Origin: Proteiniclasticum sp.
Lineage (GTDB): Bacteria; Bacillota; Clostridia; Clostridiales; Clostridiaceae
DNA: 49,748 nucleotides
NCBI RefSeq assembly: GCF_003514505.1
Contig: NZ_DOPX01000003.1
Span: 1 to 49,748 of the forward strand
Reading direction: 5' to 3'
A program made the translations under genes and the position numbers. The notes beneath the pieces were generated by a model that did no database searches, had not been told where the DNA came from, and was given only the letters and a program-made list of their open reading frames with translations. The number at the start of each line of letters is the position of its first letter. The stretch's first letter is position 1. Of this stretch, positions 25,091 through 32,567 are shown piece by piece.

Positions 25091-26413
25091 ATGAAAAAGT
25101 TCAACATAGTCATTGTAGGTGGAGGAAGCACCTGGACACCAGGACTGCTGAACAGTCTTTGCAAAAAGAAAAGTGAGTTCCCACTGGGGAAACTTGTAAT
25201 GTATGACATAGATGAAGAACGTCAGAGTGTCATTGGTGAGTTTGCAAAGATTCTATTCAAGGAAAAGTATCCGGAACTCGATTTTTACTACACCACTGAC
25301 AAAGAAACAGCATTCACAGACGTAGATTTCGTATTCTGCCAGATGAGAACAGGTGGATACACCATGCGTGAAAAAGATGAGAAGATTCCCATGGAATTTG
25401 GAGTAATCGGACAGGAAACCTGTGGTCCAGGAGGATTTGCCTATGGCATGAGATCCATCCGGGATATGATTCAGCTGGTGGAGGATGTGAGGATGTATGC
25501 CAAGGATGCTTGGATTTTAAACTATACCAATCCAGCTGCGATTGTGGCAGAAGCGTTGAATCGGGTGTTCCATGAGGACAAGAAAATTCTCAATATCTGC
25601 GATCAGCCTGTAAATCTTCTTCGATCCTATGGAAAGATTCTAGGCATGGATCCCTATGAATTTGAACCGGTCTATTTTGGACTCAATCATTTTGGCTGGT
25701 TTACCCATCTTTTTGACAAAGAGGGCCATGATCTGGTTCCTGTGATTAAGAACATTGTGAAGGAAAGAGGGTTTGCGCCAGCGGATGCGGAGCAGCGGGA
25801 TAAGTCGTGGCTGGAGACCTATGCCATGGTGGAAGATATGCTGAAAGATTTTCCGGAATATCTGCCCAATACCTATCTTCAGTACTATCTGTATCCAGAG
25901 TATAAGTTTAATAAAATGAATCCGGAATTTACAAGAGCCAATGAAGTGATAGAGGGACGGGAAAAGAGAGTCTTTGAGGAATGTAGGCGGGTTGCCTTGG
26001 AAGGCACCACGAAGAATGCCCATGTGGTCCATAATGACGCCCATGGCGACATGATCGTAGAAGTTGCAGAATCCATTGCATTCAATAAACACCAGCTCTA
26101 TATTGTCATTGTGGAAAACAACGGACTCATCGGAAACATTCAGAACGATGCTATGGTGGAAGTCACAGCAACCTTAGGTGCCAATGGACCAAGACCTTAT
26201 GGAGTTGGGAACATTGACACATTTTATAAAGGCATGATAGAACAGCAGCTTGCATATGAGAAGCTAACTGCAGATGCCTATTTTGAGGGATCATACAGCA
26301 AAGCGCTGAAAGCTCTGACATTGAATAGAACTGTTGTAGATGCCAAGAAAGCTAGAAAAGTACTGGATGCTCTCATAGAAGTGAATAAAGACTATTGGCC
26401 TGAACTCAAGTAA
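25091..26413 (+). CDS. glvA: GH4 6-phospho-alpha-glucosidase, GlvA/MalH-like
   Basis: The 440-residue enzyme has the GH4 NAD-binding start 'NIVIVGGGSTWTPGLL', the block 'GVIGQETCGPGGFAYGMRSI', 'NYTNPAAIVAEALNR', and metal ligands Cys170 (in NICDQPV) and His200 (GLNHFGWF). Asp after the metal Cys is typical of phospho-alpha-glucosidases, where beta-specific members have Asn; the residue numbers match B. subtilis GlvA closely. It should cleave maltose-6'-phosphate-type alpha-glucosides with NAD and Mn. AAAGGAG precedes ATG 25091; the ATG at 25076 has no site. It is the last gene of the operon, with a strong terminator at 26449. Confidence 0.88.
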   Translation: MKKFNIVIVGGGSTWTPGLLNSLCKKKSEFPLGKLVMYDIDEERQSVIGEFAKILFKEKYPELDFYYTTDKETAFTDVDFVFCQMRTGGYTMREKDEKIPMEFGVIGQETCGPGGFAYGMRSIRDMIQLVEDVRMYAKDAWILNYTNPAAIVAEALNRVFHEDKKILNICDQPVNLLRSYGKILGMDPYEFEPVYFGLNHFGWFTHLFDKEGHDLVPVIKNIVKERGFAPADAEQRDKSWLETYAMVEDMLKDFPEYLPNTYLQYYLYPEYKFNKMNPEFTRANEVIEGREKRVFEECRRVALEGTTKNAHVVHNDAHGDMIVEVAESIAFNKHQLYIVIVENNGLIGNIQNDAMVEVTATLGANGPRPYGVGNIDTFYKGMIEQQLAYEKLTADAYFEGSYSKALKALTLNRTVVDAKKARKVLDALIEVNKDYWPELK

Positions 26414-26448
26414 TACGAGAGGCTGTATCTAAATACAGAAGCCATCCA

Positions 26449-26495
26449 AAAACAAGACCAGCGAGAAAGAATGCATTCTTCGCAGGTCTTGTTTT
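26449..26495. terminator. Strong intrinsic terminator
   Basis: AAAACAAGACC pairs with GGTCTTGTTTTT, enclosing an AAGAATGCATTCTT stem. It ends the sugar operon. Confidence 0.85.
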
Positions 26496-26601
26496 TAATT
26501 GATTTCAATCTTCAAAGTAAAAAGCTGAATCATGCACATTATGAATAGAAGGGATAATGTATGCGAGAATAGGCATCCACACAATACTACAGCAGTAAAC
26601 T

Positions 26602-26630
26602 TTGAATGAAGCATGTAGTATGTATACATT
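26602..26630 (+). promoter_or_regulatory. Likely promoter of the bile-salt-hydrolase-like gene
   Basis: TTGAAT (26602-26607), 17 bp, TACATT (26625-26630). The remainder of 26496-26700 is AT-rich with partly inverted ATAATGTAT/TATACATTAT elements and no gene. Confidence 0.4.
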
Positions 26631-26700
26631 ATGTGAACAATGAGGACTCCATCACAAGAACGGTATATGATAGTCTTAAGAAAATGAATGGAGGGATTTT

Positions 26701-27675
26701 ATGTGTACAGCTGTGAACTATAAGACTGATGGTTTTTACTTTGGCCGCAATCTCGATCTGCACTACAGTTATGATGAAAAAGTCACTATTACGCCAAGGA
26801 ATTTTCCGCTGAAATTCCGTTCTGTGGGAGAGCTGAAAAATCACTACGCCATCATCGGCATGGCTACGGAGATGGAAGGATATCCACTTTACTATGACGC
26901 CACCAACGAAAAGGGGGTCAGCATGGCAGGGCTTAATTTCCCAGGGAATGCGGTGTTTCATCCTTTTGAAGAAGGAAAAGACAATGTATCACCTTTTGAG
27001 TTTATTCTCTGGATCCTTGGTCAAAGTAAGGATATGGAAGAAGTGAGAAAGCTTCTTTCAAAACTCCATCTCTACGATGAGCCCTTTTCTAAAGAGGTTC
27101 CGCTGGCACCACTGCACTATATGATTTCTTATAAGAATGAGTCTATAGTGGTGGAGTCTGTGGCAGAGGGGCTGAAAATCTATGAGAATCCGGTGGGTGT
27201 TCTTGCAAATAATCCGGAATTCACCTATCACCTTCACAGGCTGAATGACTTTATGCAGGTTACAGGAAAAGCTCCTGTGAATCTCTTTTCGGAGAAGCTT
27301 CCCCTGAAACCATACAGCCTGGGCATGGGCAGTATGGGGCTTCCAGGGGACCTTTCCTCCAGCTCACGGTTTGTAAGAGCTGCTTTTGTAAAGTTTCAGG
27401 ACTATGTGCCCAAAGGAGAAGAAGAAAGTGTCAGCCAGTTCTTCCATATACTGGATGCGGTTTCCCAGCCTAAGGGATGCACGGAAGTGGAAGGTGGGCA
27501 CTTTGAGTACACCATTTACAGTTCCTGCGTGAATACGGAAAAAGGGATCTATTACTATAAGACCTATGACAACAGTTCATTGACGGCTGTTTCACTTCAG
27601 AAGGAGAATCTGGATTCTGACAAACTGCTACAGTATCCGCTGAGGAAAAAGCTGGTTGTTCAAAGTGAGAACTGA
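26701..27675 (+). CDS. Choloylglycine hydrolase family protein, probable bile salt hydrolase
   Basis: The 324-residue protein is an Ntn hydrolase that starts MCTAV, so Cys2 becomes the catalytic N-terminal nucleophile after Met removal. Arg16 and Asp19 (FGRNLD), the Asn in 'MAGLNFPGN', 'LANNPEF' and the Arg in 'SSSSRFVRAAF' match the active-site set of bile salt hydrolases. 'YTIYSSCVNTEKGIYYYKTYDN' resembles C. perfringens CBAH. It should cleave glycine or taurine from bile salts, but penicillin V acylases and N-acyl-homoserine-lactone acylases share the fold. No signal peptide is present, so it is cytoplasmic. GGAGGGATTTT precedes the start. Confidence 0.87.
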   Translation: MCTAVNYKTDGFYFGRNLDLHYSYDEKVTITPRNFPLKFRSVGELKNHYAIIGMATEMEGYPLYYDATNEKGVSMAGLNFPGNAVFHPFEEGKDNVSPFEFILWILGQSKDMEEVRKLLSKLHLYDEPFSKEVPLAPLHYMISYKNESIVVESVAEGLKIYENPVGVLANNPEFTYHLHRLNDFMQVTGKAPVNLFSEKLPLKPYSLGMGSMGLPGDLSSSSRFVRAAFVKFQDYVPKGEEESVSQFFHILDAVSQPKGCTEVEGGHFEYTIYSSCVNTEKGIYYYKTYDNSSLTAVSLQKENLDSDKLLQYPLRKKLVVQSEN

Positions 27676-27744
27676 AACATAGAAGTTTCAATGGAAACGA
27701 GTTAGAATGATTTGAAGACGAATGAATATTTTGGAGGAAACTTG

Positions 27745-28374
27745 ATGGATCATAAAGAAAGAATGCTGCAGGGGTTACCCTACAAGGCCTGGATGGACGG
27801 ACTTTCAGAGGAAAGGGCAATCTGCAGGGAGAAGATTTACGAAATCAATCATCTGCACCCAAAGGAGTGGACGAGGCTTCCGGATCTTCTCAAAAACCTT
27901 TTTGGTTCCACAGGAAAAGAGCTACAGGTAAATCCGCCTTTTTTCTGTGATTATGGCTACAACATTCATGTAGGAGAGAATTTCTATGCAAATTACAATC
28001 TCACCATCCTGGATGTGGGGAAAGTCACCATCGGCAAAAATGTGATGTTTGCTCCCCATGTTTCCATCTATACGGCAGGACATCCCCTGCATCCAGAGAT
28101 GAGAAACACAGGATATGAGTACGGCATTGAGGTGACCATTGGAGACAATGTGTGGGTTGGCGGCAATGTGGTGATTTTACCGGGCGTCACCATTGGAAAT
28201 AATGTGGTCATTGGGTCCGGGAGCGTCGTCACAAAAGATCTTCCGGACAATGCACTGGCTGCTGGAAATCCTTGCAGGGTGCTGCGATTGATCACAGAAG
28301 AGGACCGGAAGTATTACTTCAGAGATAGGGTTTTTGATGAAGAGACCTTGAAGGATCTGGGTTTAGAGCTATAG
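27745..28374 (+). CDS. Sugar O-acetyltransferase (maltose/galactoside type)
   Basis: The 209-residue protein has an N-terminal Mac helix region ('RMLQGLPYKAWMDG', about 5-40) and a left-handed beta-helix of hexapeptide repeats (about 60-190) with the catalytic His in 'YTAGHPLHPEMR'. It closely follows the Maa/LacA plan: acetyl-CoA-dependent 6-O-acetylation of glucose, maltose or galactosides, thought to detoxify non-metabolised sugars. TTGGAGGAAACTTG before ATG 27745 fixes the start. It follows the bile-salt-hydrolase-like gene by 69 bases and ends at a weak terminator. Confidence 0.92.
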   Translation: MDHKERMLQGLPYKAWMDGLSEERAICREKIYEINHLHPKEWTRLPDLLKNLFGSTGKELQVNPPFFCDYGYNIHVGENFYANYNLTILDVGKVTIGKNVMFAPHVSIYTAGHPLHPEMRNTGYEYGIEVTIGDNVWVGGNVVILPGVTIGNNVVIGSGSVVTKDLPDNALAAGNPCRVLRLITEEDRKYYFRDRVFDEETLKDLGLEL

Positions 28375-28384
28375 TTAAAAGAGT

Positions 28385-28420
28385 ACAGTCTGCGGAGCTT
28401 CTGCAGGCTGTTTCTATTTC
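28385..28420 (+). terminator. Weak intrinsic terminator
   Basis: ACAGTCTGC (28385-28393) pairs with GCAGGCTGT (28403-28411) with one G-T pair, followed by TTCTATTTCTTTTT. Confidence 0.5.
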
Positions 28421-28468
28421 TTTTTGAAATAACACAGATTGTTCATGCCTTTTCCCGAGCCGCTGACT

Positions 28469-28474
28469 TATAAT
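28469..28474 (+). promoter_or_regulatory. Candidate -10 for the gene at 28511
   Basis: A perfect TATAAT lies about 37 bases before the TTG start; no convincing -35 is seen at 17-18 bp. Confidence 0.35.
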
Positions 28475-28510
28475 AAAAGGAACTAGAATGAATGGATAGG
28501 AGTGGTTTTA

Positions 28511-29443
28511 TTGGACGCATTTGGACTTATGGTTGGTTTGGATAAAAAAGATGCATTTGAAGGATGGTTCTCCAAGGTGGATGCCAAAGAGGCAGGAATC
28601 TTGTTTTCTGTCATCTGGGGCTATACCACCCATGAGAAGACAAAGCATGCTTTTATTCAGTTCACAAGCAGCTTGGATCACGACACTGCATACATCTCCT
28701 ACCCCATAGAAGAGATGTGGGTGGAGGAGAATCCTTTTGTGCTGCATATTGGGAACAACGTACTGTCCAAGGAGAAGATGGTTCTGGACTTCGTGATGGA
28801 TGGAAAGAATGTGAAGGGCAGCTTCCGTTTTGGAGAACTTTCTCCCATCAGAACCTCCTTTCTGAAACCTGGCATCATGGGGTGGCTCACCCACTTTCCC
28901 AATGAATGCAATCATGGCATCATCAGTATGAACCATGAAGTGTCTGGAAACCTTGCTGTGGGAGAGGACAGCTTTCTCATATCAGGTGCCAAAGGGTATA
29001 TGGAGAAAGACTGGGGTATCAGTTTTCCGGAAAACTATGTCTGGGCCCAGGCCAATGACTTTGAAGACTCTTCCATCGCTTTCAGCTATGCCACGGTGCC
29101 CATGCTGGGAAAATCTGCGAAAGGGTTTTTCCTGGTTCTTCATCATGAAGGAAAAGAGTACCGTTTCAGCTCCATTGAAGGAAGTTTTATGCTGGACTTT
29201 AAGGTTCGGGAGGATGCCTTTGTGGCCGTGATTCAAAAAGGGCGTTATAAAGTGGTGCTGAAAGCGAAGCAGCTCAATCCAGTGGCTCTGGCATCTCCAG
29301 ACCATGGGGAGATGCGGGCGAAGATTAAGGAGTCTTTGGATGGAAGGATGGCACTTCTGCTGTTTAAAGGAAAAGAAAAAATCATGGAGCTTCAGACGGA
29401 GAGAGGGTCCATCGACGTGGATTTTGGAGAGAAAGCCGACTAG
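28511..29443 (+). CDS. Tocopherol cyclase family protein (TTG start)
   Basis: The 310-residue protein has the family core 'GAKGYMEKDWGISFPENYVWAQAN' (as two adjoining blocks, about 157-180) and a beta-rich lipocalin-like layout with 'GIMGWLTHFPNECNHGI' upstream. True tocopherol cyclases occur in phototrophs; Firmicute homologues carry the fold but their substrate is unknown. The TTG at 28511 follows TAGGAG by 8 bases, while the GTG at 28502 overlaps the ribosome site. There is no signal peptide. No prenyl-quinone biosynthesis genes are nearby, so a different hydrophobic ligand is likely. Confidence 0.8.
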   Translation: MDAFGLMVGLDKKDAFEGWFSKVDAKEAGILFSVIWGYTTHEKTKHAFIQFTSSLDHDTAYISYPIEEMWVEENPFVLHIGNNVLSKEKMVLDFVMDGKNVKGSFRFGELSPIRTSFLKPGIMGWLTHFPNECNHGIISMNHEVSGNLAVGEDSFLISGAKGYMEKDWGISFPENYVWAQANDFEDSSIAFSYATVPMLGKSAKGFFLVLHHEGKEYRFSSIEGSFMLDFKVREDAFVAVIQKGRYKVVLKAKQLNPVALASPDHGEMRAKIKESLDGRMALLLFKGKEKIMELQTERGSIDVDFGEKAD

Positions 29444-29501
29444 AAGCGAAAGGATCGAGTATCCTTCCTTGTGAGAAATGAGAAGAGAAAGGGGTAGAAA
29501 A

Positions 29502-29936
29502 ATGGCAGGCATCAAAACCAAGAAAACAGAGGAAGATGTGGTGGAGTTCATCCATGCATTTTCAGATACAGAGAAAAAGGCTCAGGATGCTTTAGCGCTG
29601 CTGGCTCTTATGGAAGAGTTCACCGGGTGGAAAGCAAAGATGTGGGGAGCCAGCATCATTGGTCTTGGACAGTACCACTACAAGTCTGACAGAAGCAAAC
29701 AGGAAGGAGACTGGCCCATATTAGGCTTCTCTCCAAGAAAAGCGGCGATTTCCCTTTATGTTTATTTCGGAGGAGAAGACCAGGATGCGCTTCTAGAGAA
29801 GCTTGGAAAGTTCAAAATGGGCAAAGCCTGCATCTATGTGAAAAAACTGGAGGATATTGATCTTTCCGTTCTGAAGGAACTCATGGCATCCACCATGAGA
29901 AAAGTGGAGGAGAAGTATCCAGTGGTGAAAGCCTGA
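29502..29936 (+). CDS. DUF1801 domain protein
   Basis: The 144-residue protein matches the YdhG-like DUF1801 fold: 'TGWKAKMWGASIIGLGQYHY', 'WPILGFSPRKAAISLYVYFG' and 'GKACIYVKKLEDIDLSVL'. Members of this family are small cytoplasmic proteins with no agreed function. ATG 29502 is chosen because AAAGGGG precedes it; the ATG at 29478 has no site. An imperfect AAGGAT/ATCCTT hairpin (29450-29466) separates it from the preceding gene. A DUF1232 gene follows 36 bases later. Confidence 0.85.
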   Translation: MAGIKTKKTEEDVVEFIHAFSDTEKKAQDALALLALMEEFTGWKAKMWGASIIGLGQYHYKSDRSKQEGDWPILGFSPRKAAISLYVYFGGEDQDALLEKLGKFKMGKACIYVKKLEDIDLSVLKELMASTMRKVEEKYPVVKA

Positions 29937-29972
29937 TCAATGGAATGAAACTTACTGAAAAAGGTGAAATGA

Positions 29973-30347
29973 TTGAAAAAGATTGCTGAAGTACTGAAAG
30001 AAAGAAGTGAGCAGCTGGCACGGATGCTGCCTGCTCTATTTCTCGCCCTGAAGGACAAAAGGACTCCGCTGCTGGCCAAAGTGCTCGCAGCAGGCACACT
30101 GATCTATGCCCTTTCTCCCATAGATTTGATCCCGGATTTCATCCCAGTCCTCGGATATGTAGATGATCTTCTGATTCTGCCTCTTCTTGGGGGACTTGCC
30201 ATCCGGCTCATTCCTAAGGAAGTTCTTGTAGAGTCCGTGGATAGAGCAAAAGCTTTATGGCCGAGGGGTCTTCAAGCCAGATGGTACTACAGTGTGCCCA
30301 TCCTCATTTTCTGGGGGGCACTCCTTGGTTGGATTGTTTTTTCATAG
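29973..30347 (+). CDS. DUF1232 (YkvA-like) membrane protein (TTG start)
   Basis: The 124-residue protein has the DUF1232 signature 'YALSPIDLIPDFIPVLGYVDDLL' (in two halves, about residues 50-72), a hydrophobic hairpin, and a C-terminal TM segment 'YSVPILIFWGALLGWIVF'. The function is unknown. The TTG at 29973 has AAAGGTG 6 bases upstream; the ATG at 29969 is out of frame and stops after six codons. It is probably co-transcribed with the DUF1801 gene. Confidence 0.82.
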   Translation: MKKIAEVLKERSEQLARMLPALFLALKDKRTPLLAKVLAAGTLIYALSPIDLIPDFIPVLGYVDDLLILPLLGGLAIRLIPKEVLVESVDRAKALWPRGLQARWYYSVPILIFWGALLGWIVFS

Positions 30348-30354
30348 TTAGATG

Positions 30355-30386
30355 AAGTCAGGTGATTCGCAGCCTGGCTTTTTTTT
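30355..30386 (+). terminator. Intrinsic terminator
   Basis: AAGTCAGG (30355-30362) pairs with CCTGGCTT (30373-30380) with one G-T pair, followed by a run of T residues. Confidence 0.75.
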
Positions 30387-30431
30387 CGCTTTCTCGCGTA
30401 AAAATATTTGGGTCTCAAATTAAAATCCTCT

Positions 30432-30458
30432 TAATGTCTGGTGATTGCATACCGATAG
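30432..30458 (+). promoter_or_regulatory. Possible sigma-D-like promoter of the first chemoreceptor
   Basis: TAAT, 16 bases, CCGATAG resembles the motility sigma factor consensus TAAA-N15/16-CCGATAT. It lies about 105 bases before the start codon. A similar element precedes the second receptor. Confidence 0.35.
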
Positions 30459-30560
30459 ATAAGTGTAAGGTTTCTGCTTTCTTGTATTTTGAAGAAAAAG
30501 AAGCGAAATGCGTGGACGCAGTATACCCTCATGAAGAAACCAAGGATAAAGGAGCAATCT

Positions 30561-32300
30561 ATGTTTAGAAAAATTAGAACGAAACTTGTTGTCATCACCA
30601 GTATCCTCTTACTGACACCCATTCTGATATTGGGCATCACCAGCTACCTGTCGGCAAAGTCGGAGCTGGACAAGAAGGGAGAGGTGCTTCTGAAAAATGG
30701 CGTGCGTCAGGTGATGCAGCTCATTGAAGTGAAAAAAGGGGAAGCGGAACGAGGAGAAATCACCGAGGAGGAAGCCAAAGAATACGTTCGAGTGCTGCTT
30801 CTGGGAGAGAAGAATGCGGAAGGGAAAAGACCCATCCGAAGAGAGATTGATCTTGGGAAAAGCGGATATTTCATTGCCTATACCTCTAAAGGCCTGGAAG
30901 CCATGCATCCCAGCCTGGAAGGACAGGATGTGTGGGAAGTGGAGGAGAAGGGAGGCACAGGCTTCAAATTTGTTCAGGAGCAGATTAAGATCGGTATGAA
31001 TGGCGGTGGGTTCCTGCGCTACGCCTGGACACTGCCAAACTCCGAAAAGATCGGGTATAAGATCTCTTATCAGGAGTATGACAAGGACTGGGACTGGGTG
31101 GTGTCTGCCAGTGCCTATGAGGAAGACTTCAATGAAGGTGCAGAGAACATTCTGATGCTCATCGGTATTGTGCTCTCCGTCTCTTCTGTTTTGGGACTTC
31201 TTGTCATTGTGCTTCTGGCCAATAATATTACAAGGCCCATTCAGGCCATCGCAAGCTCCATCAAGAAAATGTCTGAAAAGGATCTGAATCTTGTTGAAGT
31301 TCAGGTGAAAAGCAGGGACGAAATCAGAGTCTTGGGGGATTCCTATAACAGGCTTCTAAAGAATTTAAGAGGACTTGTTGGCACCATGCAGAACACCTCA
31401 GGGTCTGTGGCAGAGCTTTCAGGAAACCTTGTGGACATTACAAAGCAGTCCACCAGAGCCCTGAATGAAGTGACCCAAACCATCCAGGAAGTGGCAGAAG
31501 CGGTCAGTGAGGAAAGCGCTATGACAGAGCAAGGGGCTGTCATGGCGGAAGATCTTGCTGGAAGCATTGAGGATGTGGCCGAAAAGACCAAATCCGTAGA
31601 AAAGCTGTCCAAGGAAACGGAAAAAGAAAGCAGAGAAGGACTTTCCGCTGTAGAGAATCTCATTACAGTCACCGGAAAATCCAATGAGGCCACCAGGAAA
31701 ATTGCAGAGGTCATCTCCAAGGTGGAAGACAGTACCAAGCACATTAGTGTTTTCACCTCCACCATCACAGGGATTGCAGACCAGACCAATCTTCTGGCGC
31801 TGAATGCCAGCATTGAAGCCGCCAGAGCTGGGGAAGTGGGCAGAGGCTTTGCAGTGGTTGCGGAAGAAATCAGAAAGCTTGCAGAGCAGTCTTCTCAATC
31901 TGTTCATGAGATCAGAGACCTGATTTCAGAGATTGAACGTCAGTCTTCTCAGTCTTCCGAATCTCTTATAGAACTGGAGACTGCCATGAAGGAGCAGAAT
32001 GAGAGTGTTGTCTTCACCAAGGAAAAGTTCACATCCATTGAAAGGGGCATCCGCAGCGTAGTAGATGTGCTTACTGGCATCCAGAAGGATGTAGAAACCA
32101 TGAACCTCAAAAAAGAGAAAATTGTGGATGCCATGACAGGCATATCCGCCAGTACGGAAGAAGTCTCTGCCAGTACGGAGGAGGTTTCCGCCAGCACAGA
32201 AGAGCAGCTGGCCGGCATTGAGGAGATCAATGCCCAGACGGATAAACTCAATGAACTGGCCAAAGAACTGGAGCACTTGATTAAAGAGTTCAGATTATAA
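30561..32300 (+). CDS. Methyl-accepting chemotaxis protein with sCache_2 sensor domain
   Basis: The 579-residue receptor has TM1 (about 7-29), an extracellular single-Cache domain (about 35-195; 'SGYFIAYTSKGLEAMHPSLE', 'GGGFLRYAWTLP', 'WDWVVSASAYEEDF'), TM2 (about 198-222), HAMP (about 223-276) and a signalling domain with the hairpin tip 'IADQTNLLALNASIEAARAGE'. The 'ASTEEVSASTEEVSASTEE' repeat near 525-545 could hold methylation sites. sCache_2 domains often bind small carboxylates. ATG 30561 is fixed by AAAGGAG. It is the first of two tandem paralogues, both 579 residues. Confidence 0.93.
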   Translation: MFRKIRTKLVVITSILLLTPILILGITSYLSAKSELDKKGEVLLKNGVRQVMQLIEVKKGEAERGEITEEEAKEYVRVLLLGEKNAEGKRPIRREIDLGKSGYFIAYTSKGLEAMHPSLEGQDVWEVEEKGGTGFKFVQEQIKIGMNGGGFLRYAWTLPNSEKIGYKISYQEYDKDWDWVVSASAYEEDFNEGAENILMLIGIVLSVSSVLGLLVIVLLANNITRPIQAIASSIKKMSEKDLNLVEVQVKSRDEIRVLGDSYNRLLKNLRGLVGTMQNTSGSVAELSGNLVDITKQSTRALNEVTQTIQEVAEAVSEESAMTEQGAVMAEDLAGSIEDVAEKTKSVEKLSKETEKESREGLSAVENLITVTGKSNEATRKIAEVISKVEDSTKHISVFTSTITGIADQTNLLALNASIEAARAGEVGRGFAVVAEEIRKLAEQSSQSVHEIRDLISEIERQSSQSSESLIELETAMKEQNESVVFTKEKFTSIERGIRSVVDVLTGIQKDVETMNLKKEKIVDAMTGISASTEEVSASTEEVSASTEEQLAGIEEINAQTDKLNELAKELEHLIKEFRL

Positions 32301-32320
32301 TCGAAGTAAGGATACAGACA

Positions 32321-32350
32321 AAGGGGTTCTTGGGAATCCCTTTTCCCTTT
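32321..32350 (+). terminator. Intrinsic terminator between the two chemoreceptor genes
   Basis: AAGGGGTTC (32321-32329) pairs with GAATCCCTT (32334-32342) with one G-T pair around a TTGG loop, followed by TTCCCTTT. Confidence 0.6.
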
Positions 32351-32432
32351 GGGTAGAAACAGTGCTATGAACAAGATAAAGTGGAATCATCCTTTGTGGA
32401 GAATAATTCTCCATTTTCTTTGTAAAAGCACT

Positions 32433-32458
32433 TAACAAAATTAAGTTGCACCCGATTA
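32433..32458 (+). promoter_or_regulatory. Possible sigma-D-like promoter of the second chemoreceptor
   Basis: TAAC, 15 bases, CCGATTA is similar to the element before the first receptor. It lies about 110 bases before the start codon. Confidence 0.3.
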
Positions 32459-32517
32459 GAAAAATATAGATATATAAGTGATTCATTTAAATAATTACAA
32501 ACAATCACTTGTAAGTA

Positions 32518-32535
32518 TTGTTACTATATTAACAA
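32518..32535 (+). promoter_or_regulatory. Rex-like operator before the second chemoreceptor gene
   Basis: TTGTTAC-TATA-TTAACAA matches the clostridial Rex consensus TTGTTAA-N4-TTAACAA at 13 of 14 fixed positions. It lies 32 bases before the start codon. Rex senses the NADH/NAD ratio. Confidence 0.5.
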
Positions 32536-32567
32536 AAATTGGATAATTATATCCCGAAGGAGGACTC

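Noticed and set aside
32419..32438. Second Rex-like site (TTGTAAA ... TTAACAA) further upstream of the second chemoreceptor
   Set aside because: The spacer is 5 instead of 4 bases and one half-site is poor.
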